Assembly: GCA_019321725.1 (NCBI GenBank)
Contig: CM033115.1
Span: 14,890,673-14,954,672, forward strand
Source of the DNA: Paulownia fortunei
Lineage: Eukaryota; Streptophyta; Magnoliopsida; Lamiales; Paulowniaceae
DNA length: 64,000 nucleotides
Direction: 5' to 3'
Numbering within the stretch: the stretch's first letter is position 1; each line of letters starts with the position of its first letter. Below the pieces are notes generated by a model. It saw only the letters and a program-made list of their open reading frames with translations. It had not been told where the DNA came from and made no database searches. Of this stretch, positions 1 through 12,301 are shown in pieces. A program made the position numbers and the translations under genes.

Positions 1-212
1 TAATTGTCAAACTATCATTGAATTTTGTTAATTAAATATTTTTGTTTAATCATACATAAAATAAAATATTTAGAAGATCTTGAAATGTTTTTGTTTTAAT
101 AAATTCACTATTAATTAATATTTCTTTTAAAAATACCTTCTAATATTTTAGTAATTTAATAATATAACTATTTAAATAAGTTTTATGAATCAACGCACAT
201 GCTTCTTACTAG
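1..212 (+). repeat. Array tail entering the window (unit 0)
   Basis: This is the AT-rich 3' end of a unit, closing with 'gcttcttactag' at 201-212. The left half of the terminal hairpin is decayed here (CAACGCACATGC). Confidence 0.75.
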
Positions 213-2367
213 TGCAATAAAAAGCTCACATTAATTTAGAGTGAGACAAATATATATCATTGTACTGTATTTAAGACCTCCTAGTCTTAGAGGCTCAACC
301 ATAATTGCTTGGACGACCTCATTGACAGAATCATTGTTATATATTGGCCTTTCATAATCTTTTTCAATGTAACATTCTTCACTTGATTGAGATATACTTT
401 CAAGGGTAGAATCTCAAGGGTAGAAACTCATTTCTGGATTGTGTATCATACAAAACTACAATCCTATGCAAGGCCTATTTTGTAAGATCATGTCTTGATT
501 CCTCGCCACCTTTTGCCCTTAAACTAGGTAGTTTGCGAACTTGGAATAGACACAAAGGGTGGTTTAGTTTTAGTTAGAAATACTCGTAATATGCTTCTAA
601 GATTCTGCACGTAAATATTTGTCATCTTCTTCTTCAGGTAATAAAGCACCACGTATTCCATTTCAAACCACATTGCAATATGTTATAGGCAATATAATTC
701 ATGATGCACGAGCTCCATCAACCAAAATTAACTAGCATTTATTATTCAAAATTTTAAAAATCTATGTCTAAGTTCTCATTCCTCTACAACCTCCTATGGC
801 AGATCGTGAACCCTTCGTCGTGCCTGAAGGTTGTGAACTTGTGACTAAGGTCAATAGCAAAGGAACCAGGGTTAAGGTTTGTGTGTGGGAGATTTTTTTC
901 TTTTTTCTTTTTACATTAAGAAAAAAAAGTTGATTTTATTTAGGTGCTATGATTGATGGTCCAAATCAAATTGATAATTTTATAAACGCATGCATAGTTT
1001 TGATGTATGTGGCTTGTCTTTGATTATGAGAAAGTTATGTGATTTATCTGATATTATTTTTTTCTTATTAGATTTTGCGGAATAGTTTCAAGAAAAAATA
1101 GCCATCATGCAAATTTTTTATTTTCATTTTTTTGGTCTACCTTTTTTTTTTCTTCTGTGTATTGATTTATGAGAAAAGAATGATTTTTTTCCTCTTTTGT
1201 GTGTGTGTGTGTGTGTTTTTTGTGTGAAATATATACATCTATTTTTATTTTCTAATATCTTCTATTTTTGTCTAGTAATCTAAAAGGATTATATTTAATA
1301 TGTATTTAATATTTACGGCAAAAGTCAGGCCCGAATAAAAATTACATCTTAAAAATTAGAAAAATCATCTTTATGACAAAACTTAATTAACAAAATAATT
1401 TAACTTAATAATACGAAAATCTAAGAAATATTGAAATAAGAATTAAAATTGGATAGAATCTAAATATATATATACATATATATAAGTCATTACAAATAAA
1501 TTAGAAGAACTTTGTTTAATACGTATCGATTTTACATTACTCGGGTATTCCTTAAACCATTTGTTGAATTAAACCTCAGGAGAGGTGGATTCAAATACCC
1601 TAATTTCAAGTTTTATGATAAAAATATCTATGTAGTTGTTAATGGAATGAAAAAAAAAGGTAACTTTTCACAGATCTTCTAACATTAAATCAAAAACTTT
1701 CAAGTAACTATATTATTTTTTTCCCAAAGTCAAATACAATATCTTGATATTATTCATAAATACTAATTAATCCAAACAATACATAAATGCTAATCTTATC
1801 CATCTTCTTACTTACACCTCTTGCTCACTTCATTTTCTTTCTCTCATTTACTTCAATAAAGAAATATAACAAAAAATATTTTTTAATATTTTTTCTTGAT
1901 TAACTATGAATATTGCATTAACTAAAAAAATTAAATATTGTTATAAATAGTTGAAAAAAGTATGTATCAATTTTTAGCATGTGAAATTACGATTTGATCT
2001 GGTATAATACATCTAATGTAAAGAAAATTCATAAAATCAAGTAAAAAGAAGACTTCTCCAGCCATCAAAATCAAACAAAGGGATGATTAATATGATCATA
2101 AATTTATGTAAGAATATATTTAGTTATATTACTATTAATTTTTAAATTATCACTGAATTTTGTTCTTTAAATATTTTTGTTTAATCATACATAAAATAAA
2201 ATATTTAGAAGATCTTGGAATGTTTTGCTTTAATAAATTCAGTATTAATTATTATTTCTTTGTTTATAAAAATACCTTCTAATATTTTAATAATTTAATA
2301 ATATAAATATTTTAATAGAATTTATGAATCATGTGCAACACACGTCCTTCTTACTCCTTCTTACTTG
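213..2367 (+). repeat. Array unit 1, full length (~2,155 bp)
   Basis: All landmarks are present in order. It holds one of only two copies in which the plus-strand exon-like frame (796-876) is open up to its GT. A short local duplication of 'tcaagggtagaa' occurs near 400-425. The closing CTAG is mutated to CTTG at 2364-2367. Confidence 0.8.
796..876 (+). pseudogene. Exon-like captured fragment, array unit 1
   Basis: A 27-codon frame opens at ATG 796, reads MADREPFVVPEG and continues to ...NSKGTRVK. It stops being exon-like at a GT (877) in phase 0, and a pyrimidine-rich tract ending in TTAG lies at 1071. After that acceptor only about nine codons remain before a stop. The block is richer in G+C than the rest of the unit. 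It is conserved at the same place in most units but open only here and in unit 6; other copies carry TGA or TAA. This suggests one gene fragment captured before the array amplified, then left to decay. I do not recognise the parent gene. A PEGWEL-type start occurs in several small plant domains and is not diagnostic. Confidence 0.45.
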
Positions 2368-2727
2368 TGCAATAAAAAAGCTCACATTAATATAGAGTGA
2401 GACATATATCTCATGGTCTTGTATTGAAGACCTCATAGTCTCAGAGCCTTTCATAAGTGCATATTTTGATATATTTTTGTATCAAATTCTTTATATTTTT
2501 CATACTTTATTCTTGTTAATATTATAGTTTTATTAATGTTTTGTGTTAGGGAATCAATGAACAAAAAAAAGATAAAAAAGAACCAAAATAAAACTGAAGA
2601 AGACAACACATTTTGTGAGTAAGTTGGGAGATAATATTTCAATGGATTAAAGAAGCATCACAATTAGAAGAAAATGGCCATTTTTTGCCTAATTCCATTA
2701 TATGTAGATCAAAATATTGCAAGAAAT

Positions 2728-3013
2728 GCCCCCATGGGCATGACGCAGTGGTAAGATATGAGGACAAAAATATGAGTATCCGGGGTTCGAATTCCATTGG
2801 TGGTAAGAGCATAGTGTGCCTATATCCGCCCCTCCGGGGGTCCATTGCCTTGCTATAGGTGGGTCTATTGGGAGGGTAGCAAAGCCGAAAGTCCAATCTA
2901 AGTGTGTATAGGCTATGCTTCTGGATTTACATGGAGTGCGAACCAAAGGGGATGACCACTCTTTCCCATAATTAGTTAGGTGAAGCCTGAAACCTGGTTC
3001 ATAAAAAAAAACA

Positions 3014-3063
<50 letters not shown>
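2728..3063 (+). mobile_element. tRNA-derived SINE nested in the Athila-like LTR
   Basis: A pol III A box (TGACGCAGTGG, 2741-2751) and B box (GGTTCGAATTCC, 2784-2795) head a GC-richer body. The tail is an A run (3003-3012) followed by (TA)n and (TG)n. The perfect 11-bp repeat TTGCAAGAAAT flanks it at 2717-2727 and 3064-3074, the hallmark of LINE-mediated retrotransposition. The intact flanking repeat implies the youngest insertion in this nest. Minus-strand open frames here come from repeat sequence and are not genes. Confidence 0.85.
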
Positions 3064-3067
<4 letters not shown>

Positions 3068-3845
3068 AAGAAATCACTTGAACTTTGCAAGTGATTGTTG
3101 GGTTTGCATTAAATTCAAAATAAACATATTTCCAAATTGTGCAGTTTTTGTATTTTGGGCATAACTCCACGCTCAAAAGCCCTATGGACCTAATTCTTAC
3201 TTCATTTGAAAGTAAGAAATAGAACTATAACTTTTCTGTTGGAAGCTCAGCCGAATTCAACTTTAATTGTAGCAAAAAATTCATCCAAGTGTATGCATTA
3301 AAAATGATCTATCTATGCTGAAACATCTTCTTAAATCTAGCATAACTTTCTCCATAGTGGTTGGAATCAGGTGGTTCAGTTTGAAAATGAAGCTAACAGA
3401 AAAATCTACAACTTTACTGTTTATCACTTTTCCAAATTCATCATATTAGATGGCGAAAAATATGTGACAAAATTTGGATTTGAAAATGATATGTGAATTT
3501 AGAGCACATTTGAAGTTAATTTAGAGTGAATTTGGAGATGCCAATTTAGGCACTCTTCTACTATAAATAAGGGCTCTTGGATGTCATTGAGATACACAAA
3601 AACCCTTAGAGGGGGGAAAATTTTTTTATTTTTGTCTTTCTTTGGGCTAAGTTTTCTAGTAGTAATAGAAATGTATTCTCTAGTTTCTTTTCTAATTTTA
3701 GTCTTTTCTACTTTCATTATGTCTTTCTAAATTTCATTTAAGTTGAGGAGAAAGGGTGAAGCTCTTGTTGAGAAGATAAATGGTTATAAAAGTGCATAAT
3801 GTTTAAGTGTGTTGTTTTATCTTTTTAATTTTTGATTGAAACCCT

Positions 3846-4204
3846 TATTGTTTAGTGACGATTTTTTATTTATGTATCACAAATGGCACAACAAATACTT
3901 GGATTCATTTAGCTTATAATATGATTCTATCCCACCAACTGCTAATGTGAAATCTTGATTTGTTGTAGACAAAGGTATAAATAAATACTTGATCCTATAA
4001 ATATGTGTTGGCGTTAAAACCTTTCTTGTTTTGTGGTGATTCTTGATTTATGTATCTCCAATGGCACAACAAATACTTGAGTTCATTTAGCTTATTGTAT
4101 GGTTCTACCCCGCCGACTGCTAATGTGAAACATTGATTTGTTGTAGACAAAGGTGTGCATAGATACTTGGTCCCATAAACAAGTATTGGTGTTAAGAGAT
4201 AATT
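3846..4204 (+). repeat. Tandem duplication, period 178 bp, inside the LTR
   Basis: Two adjacent copies share 'atggcacaacaaatacttg' and the later 'ttgatttgttgtagacaaag' block, offset by 178 bp (for example ACAAATACTT at 3891 and 4069). They lie between the TATA box and the primer-binding site, so this is an internal LTR duplication. Confidence 0.75.
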
Positions 4205-4570
4205 TGAAAATAACAAGACAATATTATAATTACCTTAATGCATGAGCTATTTGATAACATCTTTTAATTGGAACCTTCATTATGTATGGATTCCAATTTT
4301 GGCATTTAAAAGAGGTAAAAAAGAAAAAATAATCGTTCCTCTATCTAAAACTAAAAAACGGATCCCTAATTTTCAGTACTTTTATTACTTTGATTTCTTA
4401 GTTATAGCAAAAAAAATTCTTTATTTTCTAAACTATATTCAACCCATATTCTAAGAAATATAAATTCAAAAACTTCAAACAACTTCCCTATGGATCGATC
4501 ACTCCCGAAAATTTTATTACTTAACACAACCTACACTTGGATTTGCAACCTTAAAGTTGTAGCAAGTTTT

Positions 4571-4590
4571 TGGCGTCGTTGCCAGGAAAG
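4571..4590 (+). other. Primer-binding site (tRNA-Asp type)
   Basis: TGGCGTCGTTGCCAGGAA closely matches the 3' end complement of plant tRNA-Asp used by Athila and related gypsy elements (TGGCGCCGTTGCCGGGGA). The differences are mainly transitions, as expected for an old methylated copy. Confidence 0.7.
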
Positions 4591-4874
4591 GCAAGGTAAG
4601 TATTAAGGTTTGTAAATATTTTTCCTTTGTAGATATTGTGTGCTTGTTTTCTTTACTGTTATATATTCATATGGTATCGTAATCATAATTCTCATCGTTT
4701 AGTTAAAAATAATTCTAAAACTTTGTTTGGAAATTTATTTGAGTCACCTCCACACACTTCCACCATAACAGAAAATTAAAGTGTCCAAGATGAAAATGAG
4801 AATCAATAGGACATACTTCTCCTTCTTGTTTTATTTTTACTCTCAATGCAAATAACTTTTGACTCAAGCTAGGC

Positions 4875-4957
4875 ATGATCCCTTTACTTCCTAATTTCCA
4901 TAGTTTAGATTCTGAAAACCCTTACTTGCATCTGAAAGAATTTGATAAAGTATGTGT
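4875..4957 (+). pseudogene. Truncated gag N-terminus of the Athila-like element
   Basis: From ATG 4875 the frame reads LLPNFHSLDSENPYLHLKEF and ends KVC at the junction with array sequence. An LP-x-FHGL-x-SE-x-PY-x-HLKEF stretch is characteristic of gag of Athila/Tat-type plant gypsy elements, where it precedes the main capsid region. Only about 27 residues survive. The reading frame directly upstream is not clearly open, so the ATG may not be the original start. Confidence 0.6.
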
Positions 4958-6128
4958 CACTTTTTGTGTGGTTTTTTTGTGACATATATAGATCTATCTT
5001 TATTTTCTAATATCTTCTATTTTTTCGTGGTAATCTAAAAGGATTTTATTTAATATGTATTTAATATTTACGGCAAAAGTCAGTCCCAATTAAAAATTAT
5101 AGCTTAAAAATTTTGAAAATCATATTTATGACAAAACTTAATTAACAAAATAATTTAACTTAACAATACGAAAATCTATGAAAGGTTGAAATAAGAATAA
5201 AAATAGGATAGAATCTAAAAACATATATATGTCACTATAAAAAAAATAGGAGAACTTAATACATATTGATTTTACATTACTCGGGTATTTTTTAAACCAT
5301 TTGTTAATTTAAACCTCAGGAGAGGTGGATTCAAATCGCCCCAATTTCAAGTATTATCATAAAAATATCTATGTAGTTGTTAATGGAATGAAAAAAAAAT
5401 AACAAAGTAAGTTTTTTTAGATCTTCTATATTTGCAAATTTTATTTTTTGTTATATTTCTTTATTAAAAAGAATGAGAGAAAGAAACTGAAGTGAGAAAG
5501 AGATGTAAGTAAGCAGATGGATAAGATTAGCGTTTTATATATTTTTTGTATTAATTAGTAATTATGAATAATATTAAGATATTGTATTTGACTTTGGCAA
5601 AAAAATAGTTTAGTTTTCTTGAAAGTTTTTGAATAAATGTGACACTTCATATTTATTTTTTAGTATTTTTTTCTTGATTAATTATAAATATTGCATTATT
5701 TAAAAAAATTGAATATTGTTATAAATAGTTCTAAAAAGTATTTATCAATTTTTAGCATGTGAAATTACGATTTGATAACGTATAATGCATCTAGTGTAAA
5801 GAAAATTCGTAAAATCAAGAAGAAGACTTCTCCAGCCATCAAAAATAACAAAATGATGATTAATGTGATTATAAATTTATGTAAGAATATATTTAGTTAT
5901 ATTACTATTAATTTTCAAATTACCATTGAAGTTTGTTCTTTAAATATTTGTGTTTAATCATACTTAAAGTAAAATATTTAGAAGTATCTTGGAATTCTTT
6001 TGTTTTAATAAATTCAATATAAATTAATATTTCTCTATATATAAATATATCTACTATATTAGTTATTATTAATATAACTAATTTAATAGATTTTATAAAT
6101 CACATGCAACACACGTGCTTCTTACTAG

Positions 6129-8282
6129 TCCAATAATAAGCCCACATTAATTTAGAGTGAGACAAATATATCTCATGGTACTCATAGTCTTAGAGCCTCA
6201 GCGATAATTGCTTGAACGCCTCATTAACAGAATCATTATTATAAATTGGCCTTTCATAATCATTTTTAATGTAACCTTCTTTACTTGATTGGTATATACT
6301 TTCAAGGGCAGAAACTCATTTCTCGACTGTGTATTTTATTTTCCATCTAACCTCTAAATCTTGCAAAATGACAATCCTAATTGAAGACCTATTTTCAAGA
6401 CCATGTCTTGATTCCTCGCTTCCTTTTGCCTTTAAACTAGGTAGTTTGAGAACTTTTCCCAGACACTAAGTATGGCTCAATTTTAGTAAGAAATGCTCGT
6501 AATATGCTCCAAAGATTTTGCACAAAAATATTTATCACTGTCTTTTTAAGGCGTTAAAGCTCCACCTATTCCATTTCACACCATGTTGCAATGCATTATT
6601 AGCAATATAATTTATGATACACAAGCTGCGTCAACCAAAATTAATCATTATTTGTTATCCAAAATTTAAAAAATCTACACCTAAAGGTTGGGAACTACCT
6701 CCTATGGCAAATCATAAACCCTTCATCGTGCCTAAAGGTTGGGGACTTGTGGCTAAGGTCAATAGCAAATGAACCACGGTAAAGGTTTGTGGGGTGTGTT
6801 TGTGTGTGGGTGATTTTTTTCTTTTTTTTTTTCCATTAAGAAAAAAAAAATAGTTTTTATTCGGGTGCTATGATTGATGGTCCAGATCAAAGTGAAGATT
6901 TTATATACGCGTGCATAGTTCTGATGTATGTGGCTTGTCTTTACTTGTGAGAAATTTAAGCTAATTTATCTGAAATTATTTTTTTCGTATTAGATTTTGT
7001 GGAATAGTTTCAACAAAAAATAGCCATCGTACTAATTTTTGTTTTTCATTTTTTTGGTCTACCTTTCTTTCTGTGCATTGATTTATAAGGAAAAAATGAT
7101 TTTTTTTCTCCTTTTTATGTGTTTTTTTTTGTGAAATATATAGATCTATCTTTATTTTCTAATATCCTCTATTTTTGTGTGGTAATATAAAAGGATTGTA
7201 TTTAACATATATTTAATATTTACAGCAAAAGTAAGGCCCAATTAAAAATTGCACCTTAAAAATTATAAAAAATATATTTATAACAAAACTTAATTAAAAA
7301 ACAATTAACTTAACAATACGAAAATTTATGAAAGATTGAAATAAGAATTAAAATAGGATAGAATCTAAAATTATATATAAGTCACTATAAAACAATAGAA
7401 TAACTTTATTTAATACGTATCGATTGTAAATTACTCGGGTATTCCTTAAACTATTTCTTAATTTAAACTTCAGGAGAGGTGGATTCAAATCGCTCTAATT
7501 TCAAGTATTATGATAAAAATATCTATGTGGTTAACTTTGAATGAAAAAAGAAATAAAAAGGTAACTTTTTATAGATCTCCTATATTTGCAATTTTTTTTG
7601 TTATATTACTTTATTGAAAGGAATGAGACAAAGAAAATGAATTGAGCACAACGTGTAAGTAAGCAGATGGATAAGATTAGTGTTTATATATTTTTGGATT
7701 AATTAGTAATTATGAATAATATTAAGATATTGTATTCGACTTTGGCAAAAAAAATAATTTAGTTTAATTTAAAGTTTTTGATTAAATGTGACTTTTCTTA
7801 TTTATTTTTTATTATTTTTTTTATTAATTAGGAATATTGCATTAACTAAAAAAATTGAATATTGTTATAAATAGTTGAAAACAGTATTTATCTATTCTTA
7901 ACATGTGAATTTACGATTTGATCATGTATAATGCATTTAGTGTAAAGAAAACTCGTAAAATCAAGTAAGAAAAAGACTTTTCCAGCCATCAAAATAAACA
8001 AAAGAATGATTAATAAAATCATAAATTTATGTAAGAACATATTTAGTTATATTACTATTCATTTTCAAATTATCATTGAAGTTTGTTCTTTAAATATTTG
8101 TGTAAAATCATACTTAAAATAAAATATTTAGAAGTATCTTGGAATGTTTTTGTTTTAATTAATTCAATATTAATTAATATTTCTTTATTTATAAAAATAC
8201 CTTGAACTATTTTAGCTATTTAACAATATAACTACTTTAATAAATTTTATGAATCATGTGCAACACACGTGCTTCTTACTAG
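6129..8282 (+). repeat. Array unit 3, full length
   Basis: About 2,154 bp with all landmarks. The exon-like block starts at ATG 6704 but carries a TGA. The 12 bases before it (around 6684-6696) look copied from the 'aggttgggaact' stretch just downstream. Confidence 0.8.
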
Positions 8283-10411
8283 TGCAATAAGAAGCCCACA
8301 TTAATTTAGATTGAGACAAATATATCTCATGGTACTCATAGTCTTAGAACCTCAGCGATAATTGCTTGGACGACCTCATTGATAGAATCACTATTTTATA
8401 TTGGCCTTTCATAATCATTTTTAATATAGCATTCTTTACTTGATTAGTATATACTTTCAAGGGTAGAAACTCATTTCTCGACTGTATATTTTATTTTCCA
8501 TCTAACCTCTAAATCTTACAAAATTACAATTCTAATTGAAGACCTATTTGTAAGACCGTGTCGTGATTCCTCGCCACCTTTTTCCTTTAAACTAGTAGTT
8601 TGAGAACTTGCAGTAGACAAAAAGGACGATTCAGTTTTAGTCAGAAATGCTTGCAATCTGCTCCTAAGATTTTGCAAATAAATATTTCTCTTTGTCTTCT
8701 TGAGGCATTAAAGCACCGCATATTCCATTTCACAACATGTTGCAATGTGTTATAGCAATATAATTTTTGATACACAAACAACATCAACCAAAATTAACCA
8801 GCATTTGTTATCCAAAATTTAGAAAATCTACACATAAGTCTCATTCATCCACTACCTCCTATGGTAGATCTAGAACCCTTCGTCGTGCCTGAAGGTTGGG
8901 AACTTGTGACTAAGGTCAATAGCAAATGAACCATGGTCAAGGTTTGTGCGTGTGTTTGTGTGTGGGTGATTTTTTTTTTTTTTCCATTAAGAAAATAAAA
9001 TGGATTTTATTCGGGTGCTATGATTGATGGTCCAAATCAAAGTGAAGATTTTATATACATGTGCATAGTTTTGATGTATGTGGCTTGCCATTGATTATGA
9101 GAAATTTATGATGATTTATTTGGTGTTTTTTTTTTTCTTGTTAGATTTTATGGGATAGTTTCAACAACAAATACCCATCAGGCTAATTTTGGTTTTTCAT
9201 TTTTTTGGTCTACCTTTCTTTTTGTGCATTGATTTATGAGGAAAAAAGGATTTTTTTCTCCCTTTTGTGTGTGTTTTTTTGTGAAATATATAGATCTATC
9301 TTTATTTTCTTATATATTTTATTTTTGCATGGTAATCTAAAAGAATTTTATTTAATATGTATTTAACATTTACGACAAAAGTAAGGCCCAATTAAAAATT
9401 ACACCTTAAAAATTATAAAAATTATATTTATGACAAAACTTAATTAACAAAAAAATTTAACTTAACAATGCTAAAATCGATGAAAGATTGAAATAAGAAT
9501 TAAAATAGGATAGAATCTAAAATTATATATATATATATATAAGCCACTATAAAAAAATGGAAAACTTTATTTAATAAATATCCGTTTTAAATTACTTGGG
9601 TATTCATTAAACTATTTGTTACTTTAAACCTTAGGAGAGGTGGATTCGAATCGCTCTAATTTCAGGTATTATGATAAAAATATATGTGATTGTTAATGGA
9701 ATGAAAAAAAAAAAAAAAGGTAACTTTTATAATCTTCTATATTTGCAATTTTTATTATTTGTTATATTTCTTTATGGAAAGGAATGAGACAGAGAAAATA
9801 AAGTGAGCAAGATGTGTAAGTAAGTAGATGGATAAGATTAGTAATTTTGAATAATTTTAAGATATTGTATTTGACTTTAGCAAAAAAATAATTTAGTTTA
9901 CTTGAAACTTTTTGATTAAATGCGACACTTCTTATTTATTTTTTAGTATTTTTCATGATTAATTATGAATATTGCATTAACTAAAAAATTGAATATTGTT
10001 AAAAATAGATAAAAAAAAATATTTATCAATTTTTAGCATGTGAAATTACGATTTGATCATGTACAATGCATCTAGTATAAACAAAATCCATAAAATCAAG
10101 TAAGAAGAAGACATTTTTAGGCATCAAAATTAAACAAAAGGATAATTATTGTGATCATAAATTTATGTAAGAACATATTTAGTTATATTACTATTAATTT
10201 TTAAATTATCATTGAATTTTGTTCTTTAAATATTTTTGTTTAATCATACTTAAAATAAAATATCTAGAAGTAGCTTGGAATGTTTTTGTTTTATTAAATT
10301 CAGTATTATTTAATATTGTTTTATAAAAATGCACTCTATTATTTTAGTAATTTAATAATATAACTACCTAAATAAATTTTATAAATCACGTACAATGCAT
10401 GTGCTTCTTAA
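8283..10411 (+). repeat. Array unit 4, full length
   Basis: About 2,129 bp. The exon-like block at ATG 8861 ends in a TGA. The boundary hairpin and CTAG at the right end have decayed to 'gcttcttaagtg'. Confidence 0.8.
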
Positions 10412-12300
10412 GTGAAAAAAAAGCTCACATTAATTTAGAGTGACAGAAATATATCTCATGGTACTATATATTTAAGACTCGTAGACTTAGAGCCTCAGCC
10501 ATAATTGTATGGGCGACCTCATTATAATAATCATTATTATACATTCACCTTTCATATTCATTTTTAATGTAACATTCTTCACTTGATTGAGATATACTTT
10601 CATTGGTAGAAACTCATTTCTTGACCGTGTATTTTATTTTCCATCTAACCTAAGTGTTAAAAACTTGCAATCCTAAGGCAAGACCTATTTGTAAGACCGT
10701 GTCTTGATTCCCGCCACCTTTTGCCTTTAAACTAGGTAGTTTGAGAACTTGGAATAGACACTAAGTATGGTTCAATTTTAGTTAGAAATGCTCGTAATAT
10801 GCTCCTAAGATTTTGCACAAAAATATTTGTCATCGTCTTTTTAAGGCATTAACACACCGTGTATTCCATTTCATGCCACGTTGCAATGCAATATTGGCAA
10901 TATAATTTATGATCCACGAGATGCATCTATCAAAATTAATTAGCATTTGTTATCCAAAATTTAGAAAATCTACACCTAAGTTCTCATTCCTCCACTACCT
11001 CCTATGGCAGATCGTGAACCCTTTGTCGTGCCTGAAGGTTGAGAACTTGTGACTAAGGTCACTAGGAACATGAACGACAATCAAGGTTTGTGGGTGTGTT
11101 TGTATGTGGGTGATTTTTTTCTTTTGTTTTTCCATTAAGTAAAAAAAATGGATTTTATTCGGGTGCTATGATTGATGGTCCAAATCAAAGTGAAGATTTT
11201 ATATACGCGTGCATAGTTTTGATATATGTGGCTTGTCTTTACTTATGAGAAATTACTTATTAGCCATCGTGCTAATTTTTGTTTTTCATTTTTTTGGTCT
11301 ACCTTTCTTTCTGTGCATTGATTTATGACAATACGAAAATTTATAAAAGATTGAAATACGAGTTAAAATACGATAGAATCTAAAATTATATGCATATGTT
11401 ACTATAAAAAATAGAAGAACTTTATTTAATACGTATCGATTTTAAATTACTCGGGTATTCCTTAAACTATTTCTTAATGTAAACCTCAGGAGAGGTGGAT
11501 TCAAATCGCCCTAATTTTAGGAGTTATGAAAAAATATCTATGTGGTTGATAATGGAGTGAAAAAGAAATAAAAAGGTAACTTTTTATAGATCTTCTATAT
11601 TTGTAATTTTTATTTTTTGTTATATTTTTTTATTGAAAGGAATGACACAAAGAAAATGAAGTGAGTAAAAGGTGTAAGTAAGGAAATTGATAAGATTAGT
11701 GTTTATATATTTTTTGGATTAATTAGTAATTATGAATAATATTAAGGTATTGAATTTGACTTTGGCAAAAAAGTAATTTAGTTTACTTGAAAGTTTTTTA
11801 TTAAATGTGACTCTTCATTTTTACGTTTTAGTATTTTTTCTAGATTAATTATGAATATTGCATTAACTAATAAAAGTGAATATTGTTATAAATAGTCAAA
11901 AAAAGTATTTATCAATCTTTAGCATGTGAGATTACGATTTGATCATGTATAATGCATCTAGTGTAAAAAAAAAATTATAAAATCAAGTAAGAAGAAGACT
12001 TCTCCAACCATCAAAATTAAACAAAAGGATGATTAATGGGATCATAAATTTATGTAAGAACTTATTTTGTTATATTATTAATTCAAATTATCAGTGAAGT
12101 TTGTTCTTTAAATATTATTGTTTAATCATACCTAAAATAAAATATTTAGAAGTATCTTGGAATGTAATTATTTTAATTAATTCAATTAAAATTAATATTT
12201 CTTTATTTATAAAAATACCTTCTACTATGTTAGTTATTTAACAATATAACTACTTTAATAAATTTTATGAATCACGTGCAACGCACGTGCTTCTAACTAG
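10412..12300 (+). repeat. Array unit 5, internal deletion
   Basis: About 1,889 bp. Roughly 250 bp are missing near 11330, where 'gatttatga' is joined directly to 'caatacgaaaat'. A smaller loss lies near 11255. The exon-like block at ATG 11004 has an early TGA. The right boundary is the best-preserved hairpin plus CTAG of the array. Confidence 0.8.
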
Positions 12301-12301
12301 T
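12273..12301 (+). other. Helitron-like 3' terminus: hairpin + CTAG-T
   Basis: CACGTGC, a three-base AAC loop and GCACGTG form a perfect 7-bp stem at 12273-12289. Seven bases later comes CTAG (12297-12300) followed by T. Known plant Helitrons end in a short GC-rich hairpin a few bases before CTRR and insert between A and T, so the geometry fits. Near-identical ends occur at about 6125, 8279, 15681 and 17844. No matching 5' TC terminus was located with confidence. Confidence 0.55.

Larger units (their letters stand above)
2456..4958 (+). mobile_element. Athila-like Ty3/gypsy fragment: 5' LTR, PBS and gag start
   Basis: An LTR starting with TG near 2458 carries a TATA box (TATAAATA, 3562-3569) and ends near 4564. 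A primer-binding site follows at 4571, then a short leader and a gag-like start. Without the inserted SINE the LTR is about 1.75 kb, usual for Athila-type elements. The element is cut off at about 4958 inside gag and array sequence resumes, so pol and the 3' LTR are absent. The right side is truncated, so no target duplication can be checked. Confidence 0.65.
2368..6128 (+). repeat. Array unit 2, interrupted by an LTR-retrotransposon fragment
   Basis: Unit sequence runs to about 2456, is replaced by Athila-like sequence to about 4958, then resumes at the 'gatctatctttattttcta' landmark. About 0.9 kb of unit sequence that should lie between the junctions is missing, including the exon-like block. 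The insertion was therefore accompanied by, or followed, a deletion. The unit closes with CTAG at 6125-6128. Confidence 0.75.

Noticed and set aside
2639..3176. Three minus-strand open frames up to 130 residues
   Set aside because: They read through the SINE body and its (TA)n(TG)n tail, as shown by His-Thr and Ile-Tyr dipeptide runs.
9600..9660. 'GGTGGATTCGAATC' plus A run in each array unit as an embedded SINE
   Set aside because: Weak B-box resemblance without an A box at the right distance and without flanking duplication.
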